Part shown: positions 46,832-55,338 of the stretch, piece by piece | Numbering within the stretch: the first letter of the stretch is position 1 | Layout: each line of letters starts with the position of its first letter | Assembly (NCBI RefSeq): GCF_004005495.1 | Contig: NZ_RZYA01000005.1 | Coordinates: 389,362 to 453,361 of the forward strand | DNA: 64,000 nucleotides | DNA from: Streptomyces antnestii | GTDB lineage: Bacteria; Actinomycetota; Actinomycetes; Streptomycetales; Streptomycetaceae | Direction: 5' to 3' | Program-made: the position numbers and the translations under genes | The notes under the pieces: model-generated | The model's database searches: none | The model's input: only the letters and a program-made list of their open reading frames with translations | Told to the model about the DNA's origin: nothing

Positions 46832-47281
46832 TCAGGCGGCCGTGCGGCGCACCTGCTCGGGCACGCGCAGCGGACGGGAGCCGGGGCCGCCCACGTGCGA
46901 GAAGGGCTGCATCCGCCAGTCGAGCCCCTGAGGGAGCGTCAACAGGAGGGCGGTGTCCTGCTCCTGAGCGTCCGTCGAATCGTCCACGGACCGGGCGTCG
47001 GCCGCCGCGCGTCCCGTGCCGGAGCAGACCGTGAGACCGAACGGGTTCCACGGCGAGGCGCACAGTGCGTGCTCCGGCAGTACGTCCTCGTCCGCGAGCA
47101 GCGCGATCGGCTGCGCGCAGTCCGGGCAGAACACCCGGTACATCTCGAAGGTGTCGTACGCGTCGAAGGCGTCGGCGCCCTCGTCATCGGAGTGTGCCGG
47201 TTCGACGCCCTCCGGCTCGGGCTCGACCACCGGCTGCTGCCGGCTGCGGGCAGGACGACCGGGACGCTTCACATTCTGCAT
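46832..47281 (-). CDS. Conserved hypothetical protein with Cys motif
   Basis: This is a 149-aa Streptomyces-type protein with unknown function: basic start MQNVKRPGRPARSRQQ, acidic linker, then a cysteine motif VFCPDCAQPIALLADED and LCASPWNPFGLTVCSG that may bind zinc. ATG 47281 has GGGGGAG about six bases upstream; the frame open to 47383 is not needed. It is convergent with the kinase gene (7-base gap) and divergent from the next Lrp regulator, with 225 bases between. Confidence 0.65.
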   Translation of the reverse strand: MQNVKRPGRPARSRQQPVVEPEPEGVEPAHSDDEGADAFDAYDTFEMYRVFCPDCAQPIALLADEDVLPEHALCASPWNPFGLTVCSGTGRAAADARSVDDSTDAQEQDTALLLTLPQGLDWRMQPFSHVGGPGSRPLRVPEQVRRTAA

Positions 47282-47506
47282 GGGATTCTCCCCCTCGGGT
47301 GGGCCGACAAGGCGCTGCGGCCTCGACCACAGCAAGCACTTCCCGTCCCGTCGTGGGGGTAATCGTGGCACGCGCGAGGACACGGTTCGACAGGTGTGGT
47401 CTTCGTCACATATCGATTGCCGATGTTCGCCGGGCGGTAGGCGTCATCGCTCTTCACGGCCCTTCCGGGTATCCGTAGGGATCAAGCGCACTGTAGGTTC
47501 TGCGCC

Positions 47507-47947
47507 ATGGAGGAGCTCGACCGACAGATCGTGCAGCTGCTCGTCAAGGACGGGCGGATGAGCTACACCGACCTGGGCAAGGCCACGGGCCTGTCCACGT
47601 CAGCGGTGCACCAGCGCGTGCGCCGCCTCGAACAGCGCGGCGTCATCCGCGGCTACGCCGCGGTCGTCGACCCCGAGGCGGTCGGCCTGTCGCTCACCGC
47701 CTTCATCTCGGTGAAACCGTTCGACCCGAGCGCCCCCGACGACATCGCGGAACGCCTCGCGGGCGTCCCCGAGATCGAGGCCTGCCACAGCGTCGCCGGC
47801 GACGAGAACTACATCCTCAAGGTCCGCGTGGAGACCCCGCACGAGCTGGAGAACCTGCTCGCCCGGGTGCGCTCCCTCGCCGGCGTCTCCACCCGCACGA
47901 CCGTGGTCCTCTCCACCCCGTACGAGGCACGGCCGCCCCGCGTCTGA
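47507..47947 (+). CDS. Lrp/AsnC-family transcriptional regulator
   Basis: This is a 146-aa regulator with an N-terminal HTH (QIVQLLVKDGRMSYTDLGKA, LSTSAVHQRVRRLEQRGVIR) and RAM domain (DPEAVGLSLTAFISVKPF, CHSVAGDENYILKVRVETPH). It is a second, distinct Lrp in the window (compare 20175-20627). It precedes the amidohydrolase gene by 54 bases on the same strand; the two may be cotranscribed, and the divergent gene 46832-47281 could be its other target. Confidence 0.9.
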   Translation: MEELDRQIVQLLVKDGRMSYTDLGKATGLSTSAVHQRVRRLEQRGVIRGYAAVVDPEAVGLSLTAFISVKPFDPSAPDDIAERLAGVPEIEACHSVAGDENYILKVRVETPHELENLLARVRSLAGVSTRTTVVLSTPYEARPPRV

Positions 47948-48001
47948 CCGGGCCGGGCCCCCGGGTGCGTCCCGGGGGCACGAAGGCGGGAAACTGTCCC
48001 C

Positions 48002-49633
48002 ATGAGTACGACCCCCACCTCGCCCGCCCCGTCCGCGGCCCGCACCACCCTGCTCCGCGGCGGCGACGTCCACAGCCCCGCCGACCCCTTCGCCACGGCC
48101 ATGGTCGTCGAGCGGGGGCACGTCGCCTGGGTCGGCTCCGAAGGCGCGGCCGACGCGTTCGCCGACGGGGTCGACGAGGTCGTCGACCTCGAGGGCGCCC
48201 TCGTCACTCCCGCGTTCACCGACGCCCACGTCCACACCACGTCGACCGGGCTCGCCCTCACCGGCCTCGATCTCTCGGCGGCCCGCACCCGGGGCGAGGC
48301 GCTCGCCCTCGTCCGCGCCCACGCCGCCGCCCGCCCCACGGACCGGATCCTCCTCGGCCACGGCTGGGACGCCGCCCGATGGCCGGACGGACTGCCCCTC
48401 ACCCGCGCCGAACTCGACGAGGCCGCGGCCGGACGCCCCCTCTACCTCTCCCGTATCGACGTCCACTCGGCCGCCGTCACCACGGCGCTCCTCGACCTCG
48501 TACCCGGCATCGCCGACCGCCCCGGATTCGCCCCCGACGGACCGCTGACCCGCGACGCCCACCACGCCGTCCGCGCCGCCGCCCACGCCGCCGTCACCCC
48601 GCACCAGCGCGCCGAGGCCCAGCGCGCGGCCCTGCGGCACGCGGCCTCCCTCGGGATCGGCTCCGTGCACGAGTGCGGCGGCCCCGACATCTCCTCCGAG
48701 GACGACTTCACCGGCCTGCTGCGCCTCGCCGCCGACGAGGCCGGGCCCCGGGTCGTCGGCTACTGGGCCGACCGGGACGTCGAACGCGCCCGCGCGCTCG
48801 GCGCCGCCGGAGCCGGAGGCGACCTCTTCGTGGACGGCGCCCTCGGCTCCCACACGGCCTGCCTGCTCGAGCCGTACGCCGACGCCGGGCACACCGGCAC
48901 CTCCTACCTGGACGCCCACGCCGTCGCCGCCCACGTCGTCGCCTGCACCGAGGCGGGGCTCCAGGCGGGCTTCCACGCCATCGGGGACGCCGCCGTGACC
49001 GCCGTGGTGGACGGTGTCCGCGCCGCCGTCGACAAGGTCGGCCTCGCCCGCGTCCGGGCCGCCCGGCACCGCGTCGAGCACGCCGAGATGCTGTCGCCCG
49101 AAACCATCGCCTCCTTCGCCGAGTTCGGCCTCACCGCTTCCGTGCAGCCCGCGTTCGACGCGCTGTGGGGAGGCGAGGACGGCATGTACGCGGACCGCCT
49201 CGGCGCCGAACGGGCCCGCGCCCTCAACCCGTTCGCCGCCCTCCTGCGCGCGGGCGTCCCGCTGGCCTTCGGCTCCGACGCCCCCGTCACCCCGCTCGAC
49301 CCGTGGGGCACGGTCCGCGCCGCCGCCTTCCACCGCACGCCCGAGCACCGGGTGTCGGTGCGGGCCGCGTTCACCGCGCACACCCGCGGGGGCTGGCGCG
49401 CCGTCGGCCGGGACGACGCGGGCATCCTGGTCCCGGGCGCTCCGGCTGACTATGCCGTGTGGCGCACCGAGGAACTCGTCGTCCAGGCCCCGGACGACCG
49501 GGTGGCGCGCTGGTCGACCGACCCGCGCTCCGGGACGCCCGGCCTGCCCGACCTCACGCCCGGCGCCCAACTCCCGCTCTGCCTGCGCACGGTGGTCGCC
49601 GGGCGGACGGTGTACGTAGGGCCGGACGAGTGA
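48002..49633 (+). CDS. YtcJ-type amidohydrolase
   Basis: This is a 543-aa metal-dependent hydrolase of the amidohydrolase superfamily. It shows the N-terminal metal ligands TPAFTDAHVHTTSTGL (HxH), FHAIGDAAVTAVVDG and HRVEHAEMLSPE further on, and the C-terminal Asp in FGSDAPVTPLDPWGTVRAA. The substrate of the YtcJ group is mostly unknown (hydantoins, formamides and similar). It follows an Lrp regulator. Nothing coding is convincing in the gap after it, which holds a structured RNA candidate. Confidence 0.9.
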   Translation: MSTTPTSPAPSAARTTLLRGGDVHSPADPFATAMVVERGHVAWVGSEGAADAFADGVDEVVDLEGALVTPAFTDAHVHTTSTGLALTGLDLSAARTRGEALALVRAHAAARPTDRILLGHGWDAARWPDGLPLTRAELDEAAAGRPLYLSRIDVHSAAVTTALLDLVPGIADRPGFAPDGPLTRDAHHAVRAAAHAAVTPHQRAEAQRAALRHAASLGIGSVHECGGPDISSEDDFTGLLRLAADEAGPRVVGYWADRDVERARALGAAGAGGDLFVDGALGSHTACLLEPYADAGHTGTSYLDAHAVAAHVVACTEAGLQAGFHAIGDAAVTAVVDGVRAAVDKVGLARVRAARHRVEHAEMLSPETIASFAEFGLTASVQPAFDALWGGEDGMYADRLGAERARALNPFAALLRAGVPLAFGSDAPVTPLDPWGTVRAAAFHRTPEHRVSVRAAFTAHTRGGWRAVGRDDAGILVPGAPADYAVWRTEELVVQAPDDRVARWSTDPRSGTPGLPDLTPGAQLPLCLRTVVAGRTVYVGPDE

Positions 49634-49741
49634 TGTAGCCGGCCCGCTACCGCCGGTCGCGGCCGCGCGCGGGCTCGTGCGACCTGCGGATCCTCCTCGC
49701 TGACCAGGCAGTTTCCCCAATCTCCGCAGGTGGAGAGGGTG

Positions 49742-49772
49742 TTGACAGCTGGGCGCGGTCGGCGGGTAGGTT
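49742..49772 (+). promoter_or_regulatory. Promoter with perfect TTGACA
   Basis: TTGACA at 49742-49747 and TAGGTT at 49767-49772 lie 19 bp apart. Transcription would start near 49779, some 370 bases before the ppm1 GTG and at the head of the hairpin-rich segment. Confidence 0.5.
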
Positions 49773-49778
49773 CGGCGG

Positions 49779-50029
49779 GTCCACCACAGGACGTCCGACC
49801 GGGGAACCTCCGCGCAGACGATGAACGCCGCTGGGTCATGGGGTGGTGTGCCGCACCGGCGCACCACCACTGGGAGCCAGGCCCAGCACCCGCGCCATGG
49901 GGCGCTGGAACGTTCCGGCCGGACGGGGGTCCCTCCCTGCTCCTCGGGAGCACGGGGGAAGGTGCGACCCGGGTGGGGCCCGGACGCTCAGTAGACAACG
50001 GCTTTCGGTAGACCCGCAGCCAGCGGGTC
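49779..50029 (+). ncRNA. Candidate structured RNA upstream of ppm1
   Basis: This is an untranslated segment with consecutive strong hairpins: 49842-49868 (11-bp stem with one wobble, loop GCACC), 49870-49886 (5 bp), 49892-49905 (5 bp, loop ATGG) and 50011-50029 (7 bp, loop AGCCA, terminator-like). A promoter lies directly before it and no coding frame is convincing. It does not match RNase P, tmRNA, SRP RNA or the riboswitches I know. It may be a free small RNA or a long ppm1 leader. Confidence 0.4.
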
Positions 50030-50149
50030 CCAGGTCGGCCCGAAGGGCGCCGGGCCCCGATCCCGCACTCCCGCGCAGGGCGCCTCACCCTCGCCGAGAA
50101 GCGGCATGGCTATGGTGGTCCCCTCGTACTGGAGTCTTAAGGGGAAGCT

Positions 50150-50917
50150 GTGAAAGACGGCGGTGGGCGGCAGTTCGGCCCTCTCGGCACGGCGCTGGTG
50201 ATCATCCCGACCTACAACGAGGCGGAGAACATCAAGTCGATCGTCGCCCGGGTGCGCGCGTCCGTGCCCGAGGCGCACGTCCTCGTCGCCGACGACAACA
50301 GCCCCGACGGCACCGGAAAGCTCGCCGACGAGCTCGCCGCCGCCGACGACCAGGTACGGGTCCTGCACCGGCAGGGCAAGGAGGGTCTCGGCGCGGCCTA
50401 TCTCGCCGGGTTCCGCTGGGGCCTCGAACATGGCTACGGCGTCCTCGTGGAGATGGACGCCGACGGTTCCCACCAGCCCGAGGAACTGCCCCGGCTGCTG
50501 ACCGCGCTGAAGGGCGCCGACCTGGTGCTCGGCTCGCGCTGGGTGCCGGGCGGACGGGTCGTCAACTGGCCCAGGTCGCGCGAGTTCCTCTCCCGCGGCG
50601 GCAGCACGTACTCACGCCTCCTGCTCGACGTGCCGATCCGGGACGTCACCGGCGGCTTCCGCGCCTTCCGCCGCGAGACCCTCGAAGGCCTCGGGCTCGC
50701 CGACGTGTCGTCGCAGGGCTACTGCTTCCAGGTCGACCTCGCGCGCCGCGCGGTCAAGGCCGGCTGTCACGTCGTCGAGGTGCCCATCACCTTCGTCGAG
50801 CGCGAACTCGGTGACTCCAAGATGAGCCGTGACATCGTCGTCGAGGCGCTGTGGCGGGTCACCGCGTGGGGCGTCGGGGAGCGCGTGGGGCGTGTGATCG
50901 GCCGCAAGCGGCGCTGA
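50150..50917 (+). CDS. ppm1: Polyprenol-phosphate mannose synthase
   Basis: Ppm1 transfers mannose from GDP-mannose to polyprenyl phosphate on the membrane's inner face, providing the donor for protein O-mannosylation and other glycans. The 255-aa GT2 protein shows LVIIPTYNEAENIKSIV, LVADDNSPDGTG, the DxD element VEMDADGSHQPEELP (~105) and the C-terminal VEVPITFVERELGDSKMS. There is no membrane domain, as is usual in Streptomyces, where the acyltransferase part is separate. GTG 50150 follows TTAAGGGGAAG. Confidence 0.92.
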   Translation: MKDGGGRQFGPLGTALVIIPTYNEAENIKSIVARVRASVPEAHVLVADDNSPDGTGKLADELAAADDQVRVLHRQGKEGLGAAYLAGFRWGLEHGYGVLVEMDADGSHQPEELPRLLTALKGADLVLGSRWVPGGRVVNWPRSREFLSRGGSTYSRLLLDVPIRDVTGGFRAFRRETLEGLGLADVSSQGYCFQVDLARRAVKAGCHVVEVPITFVERELGDSKMSRDIVVEALWRVTAWGVGERVGRVIGRKRR

Positions 50918-50986
50918 ACCCGCCCCCGCGTCGATCTTGATCCCCCTCTTACGCCACTCGCGCGGGCGCCCAGGCACACTGGGGGC

Positions 50987-51580
50987 ATGACCACAGGCAC
51001 ACCGCCCCCTTCGCGTCCCGTCACGGCCCCGCGTTCCCGGGTGCGCCGGTTCCTGCCGCTCGGCGTCGCCGCGTGGCTGGTCCTGGAGATCTGGCTGCTG
51101 ACCATGGTGGCGGGCGCGGCCGGCGGCCTCACCGTCTTCCTGCTCCTGGTCGCCGGGCTCGTGTGCGGCGCCGTCGTGATCAAGCGCGCCGGGCGCCGGG
51201 CCTTCAAGAACCTGAGCGAGACGCTGCAACGGCAACAGCAACAGCAGCAGAACGGCGCGGTCCCGGCCGACGGGCAGCGCCCCGGCGGCAACGGTCTGCT
51301 GATGCTGGCGGGCCTGCTCCTGATGATCCCCGGCCTGGTCTCCGACGTCCTGGGTCTCGTTCTGCTCGTGCCGCCCGTCCGCAAGGCGGTCGGCCGCTAC
51401 ACGGAGCGCACCATCGAGCGGAAGATGCAGTCGGCCGCCCCCGGCACCTTCGGTGACGCCTTCCAGCAGGCGCGCATGCACCGGCCCGACGGCACGGTCA
51501 TCCAGGGCGAGGTGATCAAGAACGGTGAGCGGTCGTCACAGCGCCCGGACGCGGGCCCGCGCCCGCCGATCACTCCCTGA
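50987..51580 (+). CDS. fxsA: FxsA-family membrane protein
   Basis: This is a 197-aa integral membrane protein like E. coli FxsA (suppressor of F exclusion of phage T7). It has three or four hydrophobic segments (FLPLGVAAWLVLEIWLLTMV, LTVFLLLVAGLVCGAVVI, LLMLAGLLLMIPGLVSDVLG) and the motif RRAFKNLSETLQRQQQ; the QQQQQQ run reflects repeated CAR codons. Function in bacteria remains unclear. It shares a strong terminator with the convergent rbpA. Confidence 0.9.
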   Translation: MTTGTPPPSRPVTAPRSRVRRFLPLGVAAWLVLEIWLLTMVAGAAGGLTVFLLLVAGLVCGAVVIKRAGRRAFKNLSETLQRQQQQQQNGAVPADGQRPGGNGLLMLAGLLLMIPGLVSDVLGLVLLVPPVRKAVGRYTERTIERKMQSAAPGTFGDAFQQARMHRPDGTVIQGEVIKNGERSSQRPDAGPRPPITP

Positions 51581-51674
51581 GTCCGCGCGGCCCTCAGAAG
51601 CCCACTGAGCGTTTCCGGGAGCCGAGCGTTTCCGGGGGCCGAGGGTTTCCGGGCGTGCTGGACGTACATGCGAA

Positions 51675-51719
51675 AAGCCGTGGGCCGGACACACGTGACG
51701 TGTGTCCGGCCCACGGCTT
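51675..51719. terminator. Bidirectional terminator fxsA/rbpA
   Basis: A perfect 21-bp stem (51675-51695 and 51699-51719) with loop TGA lies between two convergent genes. It is the longest perfect hairpin terminator I found in the window. Confidence 0.92.
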
Positions 51720-51751
51720 CTGTCAGTCGCGGTCCCGCTGCTCCCGGGGGA

Positions 51752-52126
51752 TCAGGCGGACTTGCGGCTGTCGCGCGGATGCACCGCGATGTTCATGGCG
51801 CCCGAACGGAGAACGGCCAGCCGCTCCTCGAGGACCTCTTCGAGCTCCTCGCGGGTACGCCGCTCCATCAGCATGTCCCAATGTGTGCGCGCCGGCTTGG
51901 CCTTCTTCTCCTCAGGGCCGTCGCCGTCCACGAGAAGCGCCTGGGCCCCGCAGACCTTGCACTCCCACTCCGGCGGAATCTCCGCCTCCACCGAGAAGGG
52001 CATCTCAAAGCGATGTCCCTTCTCGCATGCGTACTCCACGGCCTGGCGCGGGGCCAGGTCGATGCCGCGGTCCGTCTCGTAGCTTGTCACCACGAGGCGC
52101 GTGCCGCGAAGAGCTCGCTCACTCAT
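51752..52126 (-). CDS. rbpA: RNA polymerase-binding protein RbpA
   Basis: RbpA binds sigma-A/HrdB holoenzyme, stabilises open promoter complexes and supports growth and rifampicin tolerance. The 124-aa product shows the core (LRGTRLVVTSYETDRGIDLA, VEYACEKGHRFEMPFSVEAE, ECKVCGAQALLV with paired cysteines) and the C-terminal sigma-interacting helix (ARTHWDMLMERRTREELEEV). ATG 52126 is preceded by GGGAGGC. A perfect sigma-R promoter lies upstream. Confidence 0.95.
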   Translation of the reverse strand: MSERALRGTRLVVTSYETDRGIDLAPRQAVEYACEKGHRFEMPFSVEAEIPPEWECKVCGAQALLVDGDGPEEKKAKPARTHWDMLMERRTREELEEVLEERLAVLRSGAMNIAVHPRDSRKSA

Positions 52127-52187
52127 GAATCGTGCCTCCCGGGCTTGTCGCCCACAGGACAGGTGTCGCTGTCGTCGTCATCCGGTC

Positions 52188-52213
52188 AACGTCCGGTCGG
52201 CGGTAAAGATTCC
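52188..52213 (-). promoter_or_regulatory. Sigma-R promoter of rbpA
   Basis: On the minus strand GGAAT (52213-52209), 18 bases, then GTT (52190-52188) exactly fits the sigma-R consensus GGAAT-N18-GTT for thiol-oxidative stress. S. coelicolor rbpA is a known sigma-R target, so the site is expected. The start point would be near 52182, giving a leader of about 55 bases. Confidence 0.85.
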
Positions 52214-52277
52214 CGTGTCGGGTCATGCGTCGCCGTCGTAGCCGCCCCTTGTTGTACCCACCGGCGCCCGGTTTGTC

Positions 52278-52295
52278 ACATCTGCCAGCAGATGT
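52278..52295. promoter_or_regulatory. 8-bp inverted repeat upstream of rbpA
   Basis: ACATCTGC (52278-52285) and GCAGATGT (52288-52295) are separated by CA, between the UMF1 transporter gene and rbpA on the same strand. It is either a terminator for the transporter or a binding site for rbpA control. Confidence 0.5.
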
Positions 52296-52380
52296 CACCC
52301 AGGGTTTCGCGTTATTGACGTGCAGTAACGGTACGCCTGGCAGGCCAAACGCGTACACTACCGGCCTTTGGCCCCAGGTG

Positions 52381-53736
52381 CTAAATCCGGGCCGGTACGG
52401 GATTGCCCGCGTCGCGCACCGCCTGCCTCACCGGAACCCGGGCGAGCAGGACGAAGCCGACCGCGAAGAACACCACCAGGGACACGATGGCCGCCCGATA
52501 ACTGCCGGTCAGCTGGTACGCCAGGCCGAAAACGAGCGGGCCGAGCCAGCTCATCCCCCGGTCGCTCATCTCGTACGCGGAGTAGTACTCGGCCTCCTTG
52601 CCGGCCGGTACGAGATGGGAGAAGAGGGAGCGCGAGAGCGCCTGCGTGCCGCCGAGGACGAGCCCGATCCCTGCCGCCAGCACGAAGAACCACACCGGCG
52701 CCCCCGACGGCAGGAAGTAACCGGCCCCGATCGTCACGGTCCACGCGATCAGCGAGCCCAGAATCGTGTTCCTGGCGCCGTACGTACGGGCGAGGCGGCC
52801 CATCGCGAGCGCCCCCGCCACGGCCAGGACCTGGACGAGGAGCACCGCGACGATCAGCGTCGACTGGCCGAGGCCCAGCTCCTCGGAGCCGTACACAGAG
52901 GCCTGGGAGATCACCGTCTGGATGCCGTCGTTGTAGACCAGATAGGCGAGCAGGAAGGAGAGCGTCAGCGGGCGGCGGCGCATGTCGCGCAGCGTCACGG
53001 CCAGCTGGCGCCAGCCGGGCACGGCCGCCACCTCGCCGGGGGCGGGCGCCGTACGCCGGTCCCGCAGCCGCCGCAGCGGTACGAGGGTGAACGCGCCCCA
53101 CCACACGCCCGCGGACGCCAGACAGATCCGCACCGCCGTCGACTCGGACACCCCGAACGAGTCGTGGCCGGAGTACAGGACGAGGTTCGCCACGAGGACG
53201 AGCGCCCCGGACGCGTAGCCGAAGGCCCAGCCGCGCGAGGAGACGGCGTCGCGCTCCTCCGGGGTGGCGATCTGCGGCAGGTAGGAGTTGTAGAGCACCA
53301 TCGACACGGCGAGCGAGGCGTTGGCGACGACGAGCAGGGCGCCGCCGAGGAGATAGCGGTCGCCGTCGAGGAAGAACATCCCGGCGGTCGCCGCCGCCCC
53401 CAGATACGCGGCGACGGCGAGCAGCGGCTTCTTGCGCCCCGACCGGTCCGCCGCCGCCCCGGCGAGCGGCATCACCAGGATCGAGACGATCACCGACAGG
53501 GAGACGGTGTACGCGAAGAACGCGCCCGCCCTGACCGGTATCCCCAGCGGATGCACGAAGCCGTCCGCGTCGGCCGCCGACTTGGCGACCGCCGTCAGAT
53601 AGGGCCCCAGGAACACGGTGAGGACGCTCGTCGAGTAGACGGAGCACGCCCAGTCGTAGAAGTACCAGCCGCGCTGCTCCCGCCGCCGCGCCGCCTCGTC
53701 GGCCGCCGTGTCCGCCCGCACGGTGTCGATGCCCAC
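52381..53736 (-). CDS. MFS transporter, UMF1 family
   Basis: This is a 451-aa transporter resembling the UMF1/Atg22 family. It shows the N-terminal GWYFYDWACSVYSTSVLTVF, ADRSGRKKPLLAVAAYLGAA in loop 2-3, and a symmetrical second half (MGRLARTYGARNTILGSLIA, SRSLFSHLVPAGKEAEYYSA). The substrate is unknown (amino-acid export in yeast Atg22). GTG 53736 has GAGGGGG about six bases upstream. Confidence 0.88.
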   Translation of the reverse strand: MGIDTVRADTAADEAARRREQRGWYFYDWACSVYSTSVLTVFLGPYLTAVAKSAADADGFVHPLGIPVRAGAFFAYTVSLSVIVSILVMPLAGAAADRSGRKKPLLAVAAYLGAAATAGMFFLDGDRYLLGGALLVVANASLAVSMVLYNSYLPQIATPEERDAVSSRGWAFGYASGALVLVANLVLYSGHDSFGVSESTAVRICLASAGVWWGAFTLVPLRRLRDRRTAPAPGEVAAVPGWRQLAVTLRDMRRRPLTLSFLLAYLVYNDGIQTVISQASVYGSEELGLGQSTLIVAVLLVQVLAVAGALAMGRLARTYGARNTILGSLIAWTVTIGAGYFLPSGAPVWFFVLAAGIGLVLGGTQALSRSLFSHLVPAGKEAEYYSAYEMSDRGMSWLGPLVFGLAYQLTGSYRAAIVSLVVFFAVGFVLLARVPVRQAVRDAGNPVPARI

Positions 53737-53793
53737 CCGCGCCCCCTCGATGTCCCCGTGATCCCCGTGGCCGGACGCGGCGCCCCCGCACCC

Positions 53794-54561
53794 TCAGGTC
53801 CAGGATCCCCGGTCCTTGAGCACGTCACGCAGCGTCTCGATGTGATCGGTCATGATGCCATCGACCCCTAGGTCGAGGAGTTCGCCCATCTGTTCACGGT
53901 CGTTGACCGTCCAGACGTGGACCTGGAGCCCGCGCGCGTGGGCGGCGCGGACGAAGCGGCGGTCGACGACAGGGATGCCGGACTGCGCGACGGGTACCTG
54001 GGCGCACACCGCGGAGGGACGCAGCGCCGCCGGAAGGCCCAGGGAGCGCAGCCGCAGACCGAGCACGCCACGCGTGCCGTACGACGTGGCGAGGCGGGGG
54101 CCGGCGAGGGACTGGGCCCTGGCCACCCTGGCCTCCGAGAACGAGCCGACGCAGATCCGGTCCCACGCGTCCGTGCGGCCGATGAGGTCGAGCAGCGGGA
54201 GCAGCGCGGACTCGGCCTTGACGTCCACGTTCCAGCGCACGTCGGGGAAGGTCTCCAGGAGCTCCTCGAAGAGCGGGAGCGGTTCGCGGCCCGCCACGCG
54301 CGCGTGGCGCACGTCGCTCCACAGGAGGTCCGCTATCCGGCCCGCCGCGTCGGTGACCCGGTCGAGCGTCGTGTCGTGGAACGCCACGAGGGTGCCGTCG
54401 GCCGTGGCGTGCACGTCGGTCTCGATATAGCGGTAGCCGAGGTCCACGGAGCGCCGGAACGCGGCCATCGTGTTCTCCAGGCCGTCCGCGGTCCCGCCGC
54501 GATGGGCGAAGGCGAGCGGGGTGGGATGGTCGAGATACGGATGGCGTACGCGCGTGGTCAC
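53794..54561 (-). CDS. Glycerophosphodiester phosphodiesterase
   Basis: GDPD enzymes hydrolyse deacylated phospholipid diesters to glycerol 3-phosphate and an alcohol. The 255-aa TIM-barrel protein shows LAFAHRGGTADGLENTMAAF, ETDVHATADGTLVAFHDTTL (catalytic HR-(x)n-EXD-(x)n-H) and VHVWTVNDREQMGELLDLG. GTG 54561 overlaps the stop of the YczE-like gene (GTGA), so the two are coupled; the open frame running to 55278 is out of phase with the YczE gene and rejected. No signal peptide is seen. Confidence 0.92.
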   Translation of the reverse strand: MTTRVRHPYLDHPTPLAFAHRGGTADGLENTMAAFRRSVDLGYRYIETDVHATADGTLVAFHDTTLDRVTDAAGRIADLLWSDVRHARVAGREPLPLFEELLETFPDVRWNVDVKAESALLPLLDLIGRTDAWDRICVGSFSEARVARAQSLAGPRLATSYGTRGVLGLRLRSLGLPAALRPSAVCAQVPVAQSGIPVVDRRFVRAAHARGLQVHVWTVNDREQMGELLDLGVDGIMTDHIETLRDVLKDRGSWT

Positions 54562-55238
54562 TGCGGCAGTATCGTCCCTTCGGGTGACGCGGTGGTAAAC
54601 CCGTCGGGAACCGGGGCGGGTGCGGCGGGCTTCGCCGGGACGGCGAACACCTTCAGGAACAGCTGGGCCAGCGGGCCGATCGCCACGGCGTACAGAACGG
54701 TGCCGACGCCGATGGTGCCGCCGAGCGCGAAGCCGGTCGCGACCACGGCGATCTCGAGCGTCGTCCGCACCAGCCGGATCGAGCGGCCGGTCAGCCGGTG
54801 CAGCCCCGTCATCAGACCGTCGCGCGGGCCGGGCCCGAAGGACGCGGAGATGTAGAGGCCCGTCGCGACGCCGTTCAGGACGATCGCCACCACCATCAGC
54901 GGGATCCGGACCGCGAGGGCGTGCACGTCGGGCACCAGGGCCAGCGTGCCGTCCATCGCGAGGCCGACCACGAAGACGTTCGAGACGGTGCCGAGGCCGG
55001 GGCGCTGCCGGATCGGGATCCACAGGAGCAGCACCACGGCGCCGACGATGATCGACACGACGCCGATGGAGATCCCCGTCCGTTCGGCGAGCCCCTGATG
55101 CAGCACGCCCCACGGCTCCAGACCGAGCCCCGCCTCGACGAGGAGGCCGGAACTCACGCCGTACAGCGCAAGACCGACGTAGAGCTGGAGAAGCCGGCGG
55201 GTGAGACCGGCGCCGGGTGGCGTGGACGACGCGGACAA
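54558..55238 (-). CDS. YczE-like integral membrane protein
   Basis: This is a 226-aa protein with five or six hydrophobic segments (LYVGLALYGVSSGLLVEAGL, IGVVSIIVGAVVLLLWIP, VRIPLMVVAIVLNGVATGLY, LGGTIGVGTVLYAVAIGPL), like B. subtilis YczE. The likely start is TTG 55238, with AGGGGG six bases upstream; an earlier ATG at 55340 is possible but would add a His-rich lead. It is divergent from a MocR regulator, the same pairing as yczE-yczR in other bacteria, so it is probably under that regulator. Confidence 0.82.
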   Translation of the reverse strand: MSASSTPPGAGLTRRLLQLYVGLALYGVSSGLLVEAGLGLEPWGVLHQGLAERTGISIGVVSIIVGAVVLLLWIPIRQRPGLGTVSNVFVVGLAMDGTLALVPDVHALAVRIPLMVVAIVLNGVATGLYISASFGPGPRDGLMTGLHRLTGRSIRLVRTTLEIAVVATGFALGGTIGVGTVLYAVAIGPLAQLFLKVFAVPAKPAAPAPVPDGFTTASPEGTILPQ

Positions 55239-55260
55239 GTGGTGCCCCCTGTGGTGGTGG

Positions 55261-55338
55261 TGGACTGACCCGTGACACTCTGTGGCAGGGGAACGCAGGC
55301 CAACCATGGCCAATTCGGGGAAGGTGGACTGGACTGAC
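55261..55338. promoter_or_regulatory. Direct repeats before the MocR gene
   Basis: TGGACTGAC occurs at 55261-55269 and 55330-55338, and GGCCAA at 55299 and 55308. MocR-type regulators often bind pairs of direct repeats in the divergent gap; these could be such sites, though the second lies at the chosen start codon. Confidence 0.4.

Noticed and set aside
47600..49870. A 756-codon minus-strand open frame opposite the Lrp and amidohydrolase genes
   Set aside because: Its sequence is Gly/Arg/Val-rich without domains, as expected for an antisense frame of GC-rich coding DNA; the plus strand encodes clear families.
49730..50011. A 93-codon plus-strand frame in the RNA candidate region
   Set aside because: It crosses the promoter and hairpins, has no ribosome site and no domain features.
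49779..50029. RNase P RNA or tmRNA
   Set aside because: The conserved GAGGAAAGTCC and ACAGAA elements of RNase P and the tRNA-like ends of tmRNA are absent.
52225..53871. A 548-codon plus-strand frame opposite the UMF1 transporter
   Set aside because: It is Arg/His/Glu/Gln-rich with no fold; the minus strand gives a classic transporter.
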